Shown here in pieces: positions 1 to 8,306 of a stretch of 64,000 nucleotides of DNA. A model generated the notes under the pieces. The model did not search any database and had not been told where the DNA came from. It saw nothing but the letters and a program-made list of their open reading frames with translations. Every line of letters begins with the position of its first letter. Positions within the stretch are counted from its first letter, which is position 1. Position numbers and translations under genes: made by a program. Source of the stretch: JAICYJ01 sp038212095. Its GTDB lineage: Bacteria > Actinomycetota > Thermoleophilia > Gaiellales > JAICJC01. The stretch spans positions 43,390 to 107,389 of the forward strand of contig JBBQUW010000008.1 in the NCBI GenBank assembly GCA_038212095.1, given 5' to 3'.

Positions 1-447
1 CCCAACGGCACCTACCTGACGATCGAGAAGCACAACCCGGTCGAGATGAAGGGGCCGGGGTACGACCTGATGGTGCCCTGGTCGGTGCGGTTCACCTGGT
101 CGGGCGACTACCTTCACGACGCGTACTGGTCGGTCGGTCAACAGGGCTTCACCAACGTCAGCCACGGCTGCGTCAACCTCTCGCCGGCGCACGCCCAGAC
201 CTACTACATGATGTCGGTGCCGGGCGACCCCGTCACGATCACCGACAGCCCGCGCGGCGGCGTGTGGGACAACGGCTGGACGGTCTGGTTCTTGACCTGG
301 AAGCGGTACGTGCGCGGAAGCGCGCTGCACCGGGCGTTACGCGTAGGCCCCAACGGCAGCATGCCGGTCGATCCCGCCTCGCTGCCCAGCGGGGCAAAGC
401 GTTCGCCGCTGGGCGCTCCCGCGCCGGGCAACGCGTCGCCGGCCTGA
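1..447 (+). CDS. L,D-transpeptidase (YkuD), C-terminal part
   Basis: The gene is open from base 1, so its 5' end lies outside the window; 148 residues remain. YkuD enzymes make 3-3 peptidoglycan cross-links outside the cytoplasmic membrane, using a cysteine nucleophile. The catalytic signature SHGCVNL is present at fragment residues 54-60 (Cys57, His55), and an upstream His39 fits the family's first conserved histidine. After the catalytic loop about 85 residues follow, ending in a Pro/Ala-rich tail that is not part of the fold. The missing N-terminus should hold the signal or membrane anchor. Family assignment is firm; the domain order of the whole protein is unknown. Confidence 0.9.
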   Translation, partial: PNGTYLTIEKHNPVEMKGPGYDLMVPWSVRFTWSGDYLHDAYWSVGQQGFTNVSHGCVNLSPAHAQTYYMMSVPGDPVTITDSPRGGVWDNGWTVWFLTWKRYVRGSALHRALRVGPNGSMPVDPASLPSGAKRSPLGAPAPGNASPA

Positions 448-541
448 GCCGCTCAATGTAGCCAGCCGAGGCGCTGCGCCGGTCTGGCGCGGCTTCCGAT
501 CGAGATGTGAACCGATCGGTCGCGGGCGGCGAAGTGAGCAC

Positions 542-952
542 ATGACACGGCGATTGATACCGCTCGTTGCACTGGCGGACCTGTTCTCGGCATACATCCA
601 CTTCACGCTCGTACCTGAGCATCTCGTTGAGGTACCGGTGCTGGGAGTTATGTTTGCCGCGGCGGGAGTCATGCTTGTGATGTTTGCCGCAGTACTCCTG
701 TCGCATCGGGAGAGCGACCGCCTCCTCCAGCTCAACGGAGCGTTGCTGATAGCACTGTCGGCGTCATACGCCCTATCTCGCATGATCGGACTTCCGGTGA
801 TCGGCGAGGGTGTGGAGCCTATCGACACGATCGGGATCCTCACCCAGTTCGTCCAGGCCGCGGGCCTGTTCTGCATCGTGACAGCACAGCGTTCCACCGC
901 CCCCGCTGCCACGTTTATTGATGTCTCAGCATTACGAAAGGATTCACTGTGA
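542..952 (+). CDS. Small four-helix membrane protein, unknown
   Basis: A 136-residue protein with about four hydrophobic segments (near residues 5-25, 32-53, 62-80 and 95-112). I do not recognise a family. The stop codon overlaps the GTG start of the next gene in a GTGA arrangement, so the two are probably translationally coupled and may work together: a membrane protein followed by an exported lipoprotein. A weak purine stretch (gaagtgag) precedes the ATG. No catalytic motif is visible. Confidence 0.7.
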   Translation: MTRRLIPLVALADLFSAYIHFTLVPEHLVEVPVLGVMFAAAGVMLVMFAAVLLSHRESDRLLQLNGALLIALSASYALSRMIGLPVIGEGVEPIDTIGILTQFVQAAGLFCIVTAQRSTAPAATFIDVSALRKDSL

Positions 953-1647
953 TTCGACGTACTTCGACACTTCTGAGCGCGACCGTCGTCTCGGCCGCGC
1001 TGCTGGCCGGTGGCTGCGGAGGCGGCTCGTCGAGCGGCTCATCCGCCAGCTCGACGACCGGCGGCGGTTCGACCGGCACGCCGGTTGCGGCCAGCGTCAA
1101 CGCGCCTTCGGCCGACCTGCAGGTGGCGCTCGACCAGCTGCTTGGTGAGCATGCGCTGCTGGCAATCTCGGCAACCCAGAAGGGCTACGACGGCAGCCCC
1201 GACTTCGCCAACGTCGCCGCCCAGCTCGACGCCAACTCAGTCGCGCTGTCCAAGGCCATCGCCAGCATCTACGGTGCCAGCGCCGGCAACCAGTTCCTCA
1301 ACGGCAAGAACATGTGGCGCGACCACATCAAGGACTTCGTCAACTACACCGTCGCGCTCAAGAAGGGCGACAAGGCCGGCCAGGCCAAGGCCGTCACAGC
1401 TCTCGGCATGTACGTCAAGAACTTCGGATCCTTCCTGGCAACCGCCACCGGCCTGCCCGCATCGGCAGTCCAGTCCGACCTGGCAGCACACGTCTCACAG
1501 CTCAAGAGCCAGATCGACGCATACGCCGCCGGCAACTACACCCAGTCCGCGAAGATCACCGACCAGGCCTACGCACACATGTTCATGACCGGCCAGATCC
1601 TCGCCCAGGGCGTCGTCACACAGAGCCCCACCAAGTTCGCCAACTAA
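949..1647 (+). CDS. Secreted helical lipoprotein, unknown function
   Basis: A 232-residue precursor with a lipoprotein signal: basic MIRR start, hydrophobic core, then LAGGC with Cys23 as the likely lipidated residue. A Gly/Ser/Thr-rich linker (about 24-48) follows, then an all-helical domain. That domain contains spaced histidines in the patterns GEH, RDH, AAH and YAHMF, which could bind metal or haem, but that is a guess. It starts at the GTG overlapping the stop of the preceding membrane-protein gene and ends just before a strong hairpin, so the two genes form a closed transcription unit. The specific family is unknown to me. Confidence 0.8.
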   Translation: MIRRTSTLLSATVVSAALLAGGCGGGSSSGSSASSTTGGGSTGTPVAASVNAPSADLQVALDQLLGEHALLAISATQKGYDGSPDFANVAAQLDANSVALSKAIASIYGASAGNQFLNGKNMWRDHIKDFVNYTVALKKGDKAGQAKAVTALGMYVKNFGSFLATATGLPASAVQSDLAAHVSQLKSQIDAYAAGNYTQSAKITDQAYAHMFMTGQILAQGVVTQSPTKFAN

Positions 1648-1663
1648 ACACCGGGGATCATCG

Positions 1664-1698
1664 CCGCCCACCCGAGCCGGTCGCGCTCGGGTGGGCGG
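1664..1698 (+). terminator. Strong hairpin terminator
   Basis: A perfect 14-bp inverted repeat (ccgcccacccgagc paired with gctcgggtgggcgg) with a 7-base loop lies 16 bases after the lipoprotein stop. A short T-containing stretch (tcgttt) follows. It separates the lipoprotein unit from the FTR1-like gene. Confidence 0.85.
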
Positions 1699-1717
1699 TG
1701 TCGTTTAAGCGCTCGCC

Positions 1718-1723
1718 TAGAGT
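1718..1723 (+). promoter_or_regulatory. -10 box TAGAGT, leaderless-type
   Basis: TAGAGT ends 6 bases before the ATG at 1730, so transcription would start at about the A of the start codon. No clear -35 box is visible. Confidence 0.5.
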
Positions 1724-1729
1724 GCAGGG

Positions 1730-2479
1730 ATGAGCGCCCTCTTCCTCTTCCTCGCCTCGTTCCTTGCCAGTGCCGTGGAAGGCGTCGAAGCGTTGACGAT
1801 CGTGCTCGCGCTCGGCATCACCCGCGGCTGGCGATCGACGATGATCGGCGTGGCGACCGCCAGCGCCACCCTGGCCGTGGTGGTGGCCGCACTCGGCCCG
1901 GCGCTGACGGTGATCCCGATCCGAGACCTGCGGCTGGTGGTGGGTGGGCTGCTGCTGGTATTCGGTCTGCAGTGGCTACGCAAGGCGATCCTGCGCGCCG
2001 GCGGCTTCAAGGCTCTGCACGACGAGGCCGAGATCTACCAGCGTGAGGCCGAGGAGGCGCGCCTGGCCGGCGCCGAGCGGCGGCGCGGCGTCGACTGGTA
2101 CGCGTTCACGGTCGCGTTCAAGGGCGTGCTGCTGGAGGGGCTGGAGGTTGCCTTCATAGTGCTCACGTTCGGCAGCAACCAGCGCAACATCCCGCTGGCG
2201 GCGGCCGGGGCGGTGACGGCGGTGCTGCTGGTCGCGGTGGTCGGCGTGGCCGTCCGCGCGCCGCTGGCACGGGTGCCCGAGAACACGATGAAGTTCGCGG
2301 TGGGCCTGCTGCTGACCACCTTCGGTACGTTCTGGGCGGTGGAGGGCGCCGGTGCGAGCTGGCCGGGTAGGGACGCGGCGCTGCTGGTGCTGCTCGCCTT
2401 CTACGCGGCCGTCTCGCTGGCGATGGTGCGGCTGTTGCGGGCGCGCCGCGTCTCGCTCGATCGGCTGGTGCCTGAGTGA
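1730..2479 (+). CDS. FTR1-like membrane transporter (COG4280 type)
   Basis: A 249-residue polytopic protein with about seven hydrophobic segments. The helices at residues 6-27 and 131-148 each carry an E-G-x-E motif (VEGVEAL and LEGLEVA). This duplicated ExxE arrangement recalls the REGLE iron-binding helices of FTR1/OfeT permeases, although the arginine is missing. A charged cytoplasmic loop lies near 90-125. It may move a metal cation; the substrate is not shown by the sequence. The next small membrane protein starts inside its stop codon. UPF0016-type transporters were considered, but their EGDK motif is absent. Confidence 0.7.
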   Translation: MSALFLFLASFLASAVEGVEALTIVLALGITRGWRSTMIGVATASATLAVVVAALGPALTVIPIRDLRLVVGGLLLVFGLQWLRKAILRAGGFKALHDEAEIYQREAEEARLAGAERRRGVDWYAFTVAFKGVLLEGLEVAFIVLTFGSNQRNIPLAAAGAVTAVLLVAVVGVAVRAPLARVPENTMKFAVGLLLTTFGTFWAVEGAGASWPGRDAALLVLLAFYAAVSLAMVRLLRARRVSLDRLVPE

Positions 2480-2676
2480 CGTCGTGGCCGGCCGCGTTCG
2501 CGCGGTTCCTGTATGAGTTCGTGGTCGGCGACGATTGGACGATCGCTGTGGCGGTCGCTGTCGCGCTGGTCGCTGTGCGGACGCTCGACGGCACCGCGGC
2601 CGGCTATCTGCTGCTCCCAGCGGTGGTGGTCGTGGTGCTGGCGGTATCGCTGCGACGCGCGATCGGCCATCGGTGA
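2476..2676 (+). CDS. Small membrane protein coupled to FTR1-like gene
   Basis: A 66-residue protein with two hydrophobic stretches (about 20-36 and 42-60) and a basic end (LRRAIGHR). Its GTG start overlaps the stop of the upstream transporter gene by four bases (GTGA). This tight coupling suggests it is a partner or stabilising subunit of that transporter. No family recognised. Confidence 0.65.
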   Translation: MTSWPAAFARFLYEFVVGDDWTIAVAVAVALVAVRTLDGTAAGYLLLPAVVVVVLAVSLRRAIGHR

Positions 2677-2709
2677 GCGAGAAATCCGTGCCGGCGGCCG
2701 TGAATCGCC

Positions 2710-2715
2710 TATCGT
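2710..2715 (+). promoter_or_regulatory. -10 box TATCGT, leaderless-type
   Basis: TATCGT lies 7 bases before the ATG at 2723, and no Shine-Dalgarno sequence sits between them. The transcript would begin at or near the start codon. Confidence 0.5.
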
Positions 2716-2722
2716 TCCCGCC

Positions 2723-3271
2723 ATGACCTGGGTCGATCCTGCGCAGGAGCTGTCGGCGATCCACGCCTGGTTTGGCGAGCGTGAGCTCGAGCTCGAGCTG
2801 TTCGAGACCAGCGGCGGTCGCTGGCGGGGGATGGTGACGACGGTCGGCGAGTCACGCGGAACCAGCGATTTTGTGGACGGCGCCGACCAGCTCGACGCCG
2901 CCCGCATGGCTCAGCGACGGCACTCGACCAGACAGCTGCGGCTCGCGATGGACGGACTGTCCCAGGTCGCCCAGAGCGAGGTGGTGCAGCTGCTCGCCGC
3001 CGAGGTTCTGCTGGCTCGGATCCCTGGTGGACGCAGTCGGCTGGGTCGCCAGACCGCGCTGGCATCCGCGGTCTGGATGCTCGACCCGAAACGCCGCTCG
3101 GCGACCCGCACGGTGGGCCGGGTGGCCGGCGAGTGGGCGAAGCTGCGGGTGTCGGCCAAGCGGGCGCCGGAGCTACCACGCCAGACCGCCAAGCAGCTGC
3201 TGCCGGTTGCTCTGGGTGCCACCGAGCGCGGGCTGGACAGGCTCCGTATTCGGCTTCAGTCCAAGCACTGA
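2723..3271 (+). CDS. Hypothetical cytoplasmic protein
   Basis: A 182-residue protein without signal peptide or membrane segment. The N-terminal half has acidic Glu/Leu-rich stretches; the C-terminal half is strongly basic with many Arg and Lys residues, so nucleic-acid or membrane-surface binding is possible. The open frame extends further upstream, but that part overlaps the preceding small gene. The ATG at 2723 is preferred because a TATCGT -10 box sits 7 bases in front of it. No family recognised. Confidence 0.6.
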   Translation: MTWVDPAQELSAIHAWFGERELELELFETSGGRWRGMVTTVGESRGTSDFVDGADQLDAARMAQRRHSTRQLRLAMDGLSQVAQSEVVQLLAAEVLLARIPGGRSRLGRQTALASAVWMLDPKRRSATRTVGRVAGEWAKLRVSAKRAPELPRQTAKQLLPVALGATERGLDRLRIRLQSKH

Positions 3272-3367
3272 GGCCGACCACCTCCGCCTGCGAACCAGGA
3301 GACTCGGCGCGGCGGGCGAAAGATGTCCGATTCATTCCATTTCTTCGGCAAAAGGAGCGTACGGCGC

Positions 3368-3787
3368 ATGGATCTCTCGAAGATAGGAAGAAACGAGTGG
3401 CTCGCGATCGGCGGAACCGTGGGCGTGTTCTTGGGAATCGTCGTCTTTCCGTGGTACTCGGCTTCGTTCGGCCCGATCAGCATCGACCTGTATGCGTGGG
3501 ACGTCAACATCTGGGGCAAGCTCGCGTTCCTGGGCATGCTCGTGATGATCGCCCTGGTGGTCGTCCAGTTCATGCCCAACCCACCCTCGCTGCCGGTGCC
3601 GTTGCCGATGGCGATGCTGGCCGCCAGTGCGTTCACGGCGCTGATGGTCGTGATCGAGTTCCTCGACCACCACAGCTCGACCGGCATCGGCCTGTGGCTG
3701 ACGCTGGTGGCGGCGCTGGTGGCCGCGTTCGGCGCGTTCTCGATGGGCGGTCGCCTGGCGATGCCCAAGCGCGACTCCGCCAGCTGA
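3368..3787 (+). CDS. Four-helix membrane protein, unknown
   Basis: A 139-residue protein with four hydrophobic segments (about 12-30, 46-67, 74-95 and 103-122) and a basic tail, MPKRDSAS. The ATG at 3368 is chosen over an upstream one at 3323 because the purine-rich aaaggag at 3351-3357 sits 10 bases in front of it. It stands alone and is followed by a strong hairpin shared with the convergent propeller gene. Function unknown. Confidence 0.7.
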   Translation: MDLSKIGRNEWLAIGGTVGVFLGIVVFPWYSASFGPISIDLYAWDVNIWGKLAFLGMLVMIALVVVQFMPNPPSLPVPLPMAMLAASAFTALMVVIEFLDHHSSTGIGLWLTLVAALVAAFGAFSMGGRLAMPKRDSAS

Positions 3788-3796
3788 ACTCGGGCT

Positions 3797-3830
3797 GCCT
3801 TCCCGGGAGGCAGACGTCTCCCGGGAAGGC
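3797..3830. terminator. Bidirectional hairpin terminator
   Basis: A perfect 13-bp inverted repeat (gccttcccgggag / ctcccgggaaggc) with an 8-base loop lies between convergent genes ending at 3787 and 3837. It could stop transcription from both sides. Confidence 0.8.
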
Positions 3831-3836
3831 TCCGCC

Positions 3837-5264
3837 CTACGGCGCGCGGTAGGCGATCAGGCCCTTGTTGATGGTCGCCAGAAGCAGGTGGTTGTCAGCA
3901 AACACCGGCTGGGCGAACTCGCGCGCGCCACCTATGCTGAGCGTGGCCATCAGCTGTCCGGTGCTGGCGTTGAGCAGATACGCCTCGTTCGTCGAGCCGC
4001 TGGTCGCGTCGTAGCTGGCGGCTGCCAACACGCCAGATCCGTTCAGGGTCGGTGTGCCCATCACCGCGCCGGGAAGCCCGGTCGCCCACAGCGCCGCGCC
4101 GGTGGCCGGGTTGATCCGCCGCATCGAGCCGAAGTAGCTGGTGCCGGCAATCGTGGTCTGGTTGCCGGCCACGAACAGCCGCGAGCCGTCCCAGACGGCA
4201 CCGGCGATGCACTGCTCGCCGGTGGTGTTGCTGAACCCCGCTCCCACCTGGAGCTTCCATACCGGTCCCGCCGACAGGCCGGCCGTCCGAAGAGCGTAGA
4301 ACCAGCCGTTCTTGTTGCAGGCTCCCACCATCGGCGTCGAGACTCCGCCCAAGGTGGCGGTGAACAGCGTCGGTGAGGCGCCGAAATCGTCGTCCCGCTT
4401 CAGCATCGCGGCCGGCACCGTCCAGATGTCCTGCTTCACCAGCCCACCGCTCAGCCGCACGATCGAGGTCGAATCGCCGCCGCTTGGGCTGAGCGGGTTG
4501 GGGTTACCGGTTGTGACGACAACGTTGCCAGCCGAGGTGACGGCGGGACTGCTCCAGCCGCTGCCCCCGGTCGAGCCGCTCGGCACCGTGTTGTAGGTGG
4601 CCTGGGGGCTGCCGTTGGTCTGGCTGAACGCTCGCACGCCACCGCGCACGAGCGGGTTGTCGCACTGCGACGCGACGCCGATGAAGATACGTCCGCTGCG
4701 CACGGTCGGTGAGCCCCACAGGTAGTAGTCGTTGACGGTGCGGGACGGCGCGGCCACCAGCGCGCGCCAATCGACGTTGCCGGTGGCAGCGTCGAGCGCG
4801 TACAGATAGCCGTCGGCGGCGCCCACGTACACGGTGGGCCGCAGGGTGACCGGATCGGGTGCCACGGTGGCCGTGCCGGTAAATCCCTTGGCCGAGTTGC
4901 AGGTCAGCTTGGGCACGAAGGCGACGAACCGCTGCCAGATCACCGCCCCCGTCGACTCGCGGATGGCGAAGAACACGCCAGAGTTGGTGCCGATGTAGAT
5001 CACGCCGTTGTAGACGGTCGGACTCGCCGCCAGCGTCGGTGCCGGCTGACCGGTGAGCGTGGGCGCCGGTGGCTTCCACGTCCACGCGGTGACCAGCGAT
5101 CCGCTGTTGGCCGGGGTGATCGCGACCGCGTTACGGCTGAACGAGGAGTGCCCGGGCCCAAACAGGTACGCCGGCCAATTCACGAACGTGGTGCCGCTGG
5201 CGGAGCCGGCGGCGGCGGCCGCAAGCACGATCGAGGCGAGGACGGCGACGGCGATCCGCTTCAT
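3837..5264 (-). CDS. Secreted PQQ-type beta-propeller protein
   Basis: A 475-residue exported protein. It opens with a Sec signal peptide (MKRIAVAVLASI..., with cleavage likely near AGSASG), followed by repeated blades of the type VYIGTNSGVFFAI, VYVGAADGYLYALDAATG and LFVAGNQTTI. These match PQQ-dehydrogenase-like repeats (WD40-like, alternating strand pairs ending in ALDxxTG-W). Catalytic PQQ enzymes carry extra helices and metal ligands that I do not see, so a structural or binding role is more likely than a dehydrogenase. The ATG at 5264 is preferred over an upstream start because gggagg precedes it. Confidence 0.85.
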   Translation of the reverse strand: MKRIAVAVLASIVLAAAAAGSASGTTFVNWPAYLFGPGHSSFSRNAVAITPANSGSLVTAWTWKPPAPTLTGQPAPTLAASPTVYNGVIYIGTNSGVFFAIRESTGAVIWQRFVAFVPKLTCNSAKGFTGTATVAPDPVTLRPTVYVGAADGYLYALDAATGNVDWRALVAAPSRTVNDYYLWGSPTVRSGRIFIGVASQCDNPLVRGGVRAFSQTNGSPQATYNTVPSGSTGGSGWSSPAVTSAGNVVVTTGNPNPLSPSGGDSTSIVRLSGGLVKQDIWTVPAAMLKRDDDFGASPTLFTATLGGVSTPMVGACNKNGWFYALRTAGLSAGPVWKLQVGAGFSNTTGEQCIAGAVWDGSRLFVAGNQTTIAGTSYFGSMRRINPATGAALWATGLPGAVMGTPTLNGSGVLAAASYDATSGSTNEAYLLNASTGQLMATLSIGGAREFAQPVFADNHLLLATINKGLIAYRAP

Positions 5265-5356
5265 GTGCCTCCCAGAGTTGGGGCACGCCAGGTTCGCGCG
5301 CAGCTCAGGTCTACGCGGGGTCAGAGGCACTGTCAACGCCGGACGTGATCGCAGGG

Positions 5357-5572
5357 TTACGAGCCGCTCGCCAGCAATCCGATCACGAGCAGCACCAAAG
5401 CGGCGTTGATCAGCATCGCCACCAGCGACAGCGCAAGCCGCGGCCCACCGGCACGAGCGACGGTGAACCCCACGAAGCCGAGCGCCGTCCCCAACGCAGC
5501 CAGGCCGATCGCCAGCAAGCCCAACAGCTGGAACACGACCCCTCCCGCGGCAACACCGACCGCGGCCAGCAC
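5357..5572 (-). CDS. Small two-helix membrane protein
   Basis: A 71-residue hydrophobic protein with two or three membrane segments separated by a short basic turn (TVARAGGPR). It starts at GTG, and the frame remains open upstream for about 20 codons without another usual start. No Shine-Dalgarno sequence is obvious. The amino-acid pattern (alternating Ala/Leu/Val helices, Gly-rich turns) recalls small DUF4190-like membrane proteins. Reality of the gene is likely but not certain. Confidence 0.5.
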   Translation of the reverse strand: MLAAVGVAAGGVVFQLLGLLAIGLAALGTALGFVGFTVARAGGPRLALSLVAMLINAALVLLVIGLLASGS

Positions 5573-5771
5573 CGCTGCGATCAGGCTGGTGGGCGCCGAG
5601 CGGTTAACTGCCGGCCGGCCGGCGGTGTGACGCGGTCATCGGCGGTCAGTCTACCCGCGTGGTGTGGGCGTATCGGCTGGGCTGGCCGTGATCGCGTGGC
5701 CGGCGGTTCTGGCGGGCGTCAGCGTCCACATAAAGTAGCCCCGGCGCTTGACGCGGTCGGCGCCCGCGCCA

Positions 5772-5777
5772 TATGGT
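5772..5777 (+). promoter_or_regulatory. -10 box TATGGT, leaderless-type
   Basis: TATGGT ends 6 bases before the GTG at 5784 and decides that start over an upstream TTG at 5748. Confidence 0.5.
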
Positions 5778-5783
5778 CGCGCG

Positions 5784-6413
5784 GTGGCGAGAGACGTGAT
5801 CTGCATATCGCGGGCATACGGTGCCGCCGGTGAGCAGGTGGGGATGATGACGGCCCAGCGGCTCGGCTACCGCTACCTGGACGGCGAGATACTCGCTCGC
5901 GCTGCTGAAGCCGGCGGGCTGGACGCAGGAACGGTGGCCGATGCCGAGCGGCGCCGGACGTTGGCCCGGCGGCTGGCCGACGCGATGCGCGAAGGCGCGG
6001 CGATCGCGCCGGAGGCATACGCGCTGCTGCCCGCCCAGGAGCTCACGGTGGGCGCCCGCGGCGAGGACGTGCGCCGCCTGATCCGCGAGGCGATCGAGCA
6101 GTTCGCGGGCGAGGGCAGGGCCGTGATCGTGGCGCACGCCGCCTCGCATGCGCTGGCCGGCCGCGACGACATCCTGCGGGTGCTGGTGACGGCGTCGCCG
6201 ACAACCCGGGTGACGCGGGTAGCGCACGACCAGACCGTCGACGAGGCCGCGGCCCGGCGTCAGGTGGCGGACGCCGATCGTGCCCGCGCCGACTATCTAT
6301 CGCGCTTCTACGACGTGTCGGAGGAACGGCCGGAGCAGTACGACATCGTGGTGAACACCGACCTGCTGACGCCCGAGCGCGGCGCGGAAATCGTGGCGGC
6401 GGCGGCCGGCTGA
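5784..6413 (+). CDS. Cytidylate-kinase-like family protein
   Basis: A 209-residue protein of the Cytidylate_kin2 type (PF13189). The N-terminal strand and loop, VICISRAYGAAGEQVG, is the family's modified P-loop. The region LGYRYLDGEIL follows, then REAIEQFA and VIVAHAASHAL, the latter matching the second conserved strand. Arg-rich segments near the C-terminus (ARRQVADADRARADYL) fit the mobile lid that holds phosphates, and YDIVVNTDLL is a typical end of the fold. Substrate is unknown: these proteins are widespread, but few have been characterised. It stands just upstream of the S4-domain gene with a short gap. Confidence 0.75.
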   Translation: MARDVICISRAYGAAGEQVGMMTAQRLGYRYLDGEILARAAEAGGLDAGTVADAERRRTLARRLADAMREGAAIAPEAYALLPAQELTVGARGEDVRRLIREAIEQFAGEGRAVIVAHAASHALAGRDDILRVLVTASPTTRVTRVAHDQTVDEAAARRQVADADRARADYLSRFYDVSEERPEQYDIVVNTDLLTPERGAEIVAAAAG

Positions 6414-6445
6414 GCGGCGCTGGATCCGCCACCGGCCGGTGCCCG

Positions 6446-6841
6446 ATGGAAAGCGTGCGGATCGACAAGTGGCTGTGGGCGGCGCGGTTCTTCAAGACAC
6501 GCGCGCTGGCGACCGAGGCGGTGCTGGGCGGCCGGGTGCGGCTGAACGGCGCGCGTGTCAAGCCTGCCAAGGACGTCCGCGGCGGCGACGTGGTCGACGT
6601 CCGCGTGGGCGAGACGCACTGGACGGTCGACGTCCTGGAGGTGGCCGAGAAGCGCGGCTCGGCGCGGCTCGCCGCCACCCTCTACCGAGAGACGGCGGAC
6701 TCGATCGCCGGGCGTGAACGGGCAGCCGCCGAGCGCCGGCTGTCGCAGCCGCCCGGCGCATCGCCAGGCGGGCCACGCCCAACCAAACAGGACCGGCGAC
6801 GGATCGAGGCGCTTCGCCGGCAGCGACCGGGAGGCGGCTGA
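6446..6841 (+). CDS. S4-domain RNA-binding protein, Hsp15-like
   Basis: A 131-residue basic protein. Residues 4-65 form an S4 RNA-binding domain: IDKWLWAARFFKTRALA, then GGRVRLNGARVKPAKDV and GDVVDVRVG. This matches the Hsp15/HslR family, which binds free 50S subunits carrying nascent chains and helps recycle stalled ribosomes. The C-terminal 40 residues are Arg/Pro/Gly-rich and probably disordered, as in the family. Start ATG at 6446; a second in-frame start is absent nearby. Family assignment is firm; the ribosome-rescue role is transferred from E. coli. Confidence 0.85.
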   Translation: MESVRIDKWLWAARFFKTRALATEAVLGGRVRLNGARVKPAKDVRGGDVVDVRVGETHWTVDVLEVAEKRGSARLAATLYRETADSIAGRERAAAERRLSQPPGASPGGPRPTKQDRRRIEALRRQRPGGG

Positions 6842-6917
6842 CAGACCGTCCGCAACTCTTGTTGGACTCACATTGTTCTCTGAGGAATCTCTCAGGTGGG
6901 TGTCCGATAGTCAGGGT

Positions 6918-8306
6918 ATGTCCACTGCCGAACGAGTCCGTACCGCCACCCGCTACCGGTGGACGCCGGGTGACAATCCCCGCAGCGCAGCCGCGCCCGA
7001 CCGTCGCCACGGCGACGCCGTCTCGTGGCTGATCGGCCTGGGCATGGGCGCCACGATCGCGCTCGGCCTGCGTGCCGAGTCGCTCTCGGCATTGCACGCC
7101 GCCGGTGGCCCCGCCACCGCTGCCGGCCGTATGACCGGACTGGTCGGCACCTACCTGTTGATGGTGTTGGTGCTGCTGGTCTCGCGCCTGCCGGCGCTCG
7201 AGCGCTCGATCGGACACGACAAGCTCGTGCGTCTGCACCGCCGCATCGCCCCCGCCGCCCTCGTGCTGCTGGCCGCGCACGGCGCGCTGATCACGATCGG
7301 CTACGGCCAGGCCGCGAAGCGCGCTCCGCTGGGCGAGTTTGCGGTGATCCTTCAGACGCTGCCGGGGATGGTGATGGCGGCTGCAGGCTTCCTGCTGCTG
7401 ACCGCCGCCGGAGTCACCTCGTATCGGTTCGCAAAGCGCCGGTTGAAGCACGAGACGTGGTGGGTGATCCACCTCTACACCTATCTCGCCGTCGCGCTCT
7501 CGTTCACGCACCAGATCGCCACCGGCACGATGTTCGTCAACCACCCGCTGGCTCGCGCCTGGTGGATCGCGCTGCTGCTCGGCACCGCCGGCGTCGTCCT
7601 TTTCTTCCGCGTGCTGGTGCCGATCTACCGCTCGGTTTATCACAACCTGCGCGTGGTCGGCGTGTACGAGGAGGCGCCCGGCGCTGTGTCGATCATCCTG
7701 AAGGGCCGCAAGGTCGAGCGGCTATCGGTGAACGGTGGCCAGTTCTTCCAGTGGCGCTTCCTGCGCCGCGGCATCTGGTGGCAAGCCCACCCCTACTCGA
7801 TCAGCGCGATGCCGATGCCGCCCTACCTGCGGATCACCGTCAAGGACCTCGGCGATCACTCCGCGTCGCTGTCACGGCTGTCGAACGGCACGCGAGTGGC
7901 GATCGAGGGTCCCTACGGGGCGTTCACCCGCCACGCCGCCTCCGGCCGCAAGTTCGTGCTGGTCGGCGCCGGAGTCGGCGTCACCCCGATCCGCGCGATG
8001 CTCGAGGACCTGCCTCACGGCACCGACGTCGAGGTGATCGTACGGGCCTCGACGCCACAGGAGCTGGTGCTGGACGGCGAGATCGAGGCGCTGGTGGCGT
8101 CCCGAAACGGCCGCCTGCACCGTCTCATCGGCGATCGAGACCATGTGCCGATACACGCACAGGCGCTGCGCGACCTGATCGGCGACCTGCACGAGCGCGA
8201 CCTCTACATCTGCGGGCCGGAGGGATTCACGCGTCGGTTCATCACCGCCGCCCGCCGGGCCGGCGTGCCGCCGAGTCGCATCCACCACGAGCAGTTCGCG
8301 TTCTGA
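6918..8306 (+). CDS. Ferric-reductase-like flavocytochrome
   Basis: A 462-residue membrane oxidoreductase. The first 230 residues hold about six membrane helices of the ferric-reductase-like domain, with haem-ligand-type histidines in AAHGALI, ETWWVIHLYTYL and LSFTHQIATG. Residues about 245-345 form an FAD-binding barrel with the flavin signature HPYSISAMP, and about 350-462 form an NAD(P)-binding domain with VGAGVGVTPIRAML and ending in LYICGPEGF and EQFAF. It would pass electrons from NAD(P)H through FAD and b haems across the membrane. The next two genes (FMN protein, ApbE) overlap its end, so the periplasmic acceptor is probably that flavoprotein. Confidence 0.92.
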   Translation: MSTAERVRTATRYRWTPGDNPRSAAAPDRRHGDAVSWLIGLGMGATIALGLRAESLSALHAAGGPATAAGRMTGLVGTYLLMVLVLLVSRLPALERSIGHDKLVRLHRRIAPAALVLLAAHGALITIGYGQAAKRAPLGEFAVILQTLPGMVMAAAGFLLLTAAGVTSYRFAKRRLKHETWWVIHLYTYLAVALSFTHQIATGTMFVNHPLARAWWIALLLGTAGVVLFFRVLVPIYRSVYHNLRVVGVYEEAPGAVSIILKGRKVERLSVNGGQFFQWRFLRRGIWWQAHPYSISAMPMPPYLRITVKDLGDHSASLSRLSNGTRVAIEGPYGAFTRHAASGRKFVLVGAGVGVTPIRAMLEDLPHGTDVEVIVRASTPQELVLDGEIEALVASRNGRLHRLIGDRDHVPIHAQALRDLIGDLHERDLYICGPEGFTRRFITAARRAGVPPSRIHHEQFAF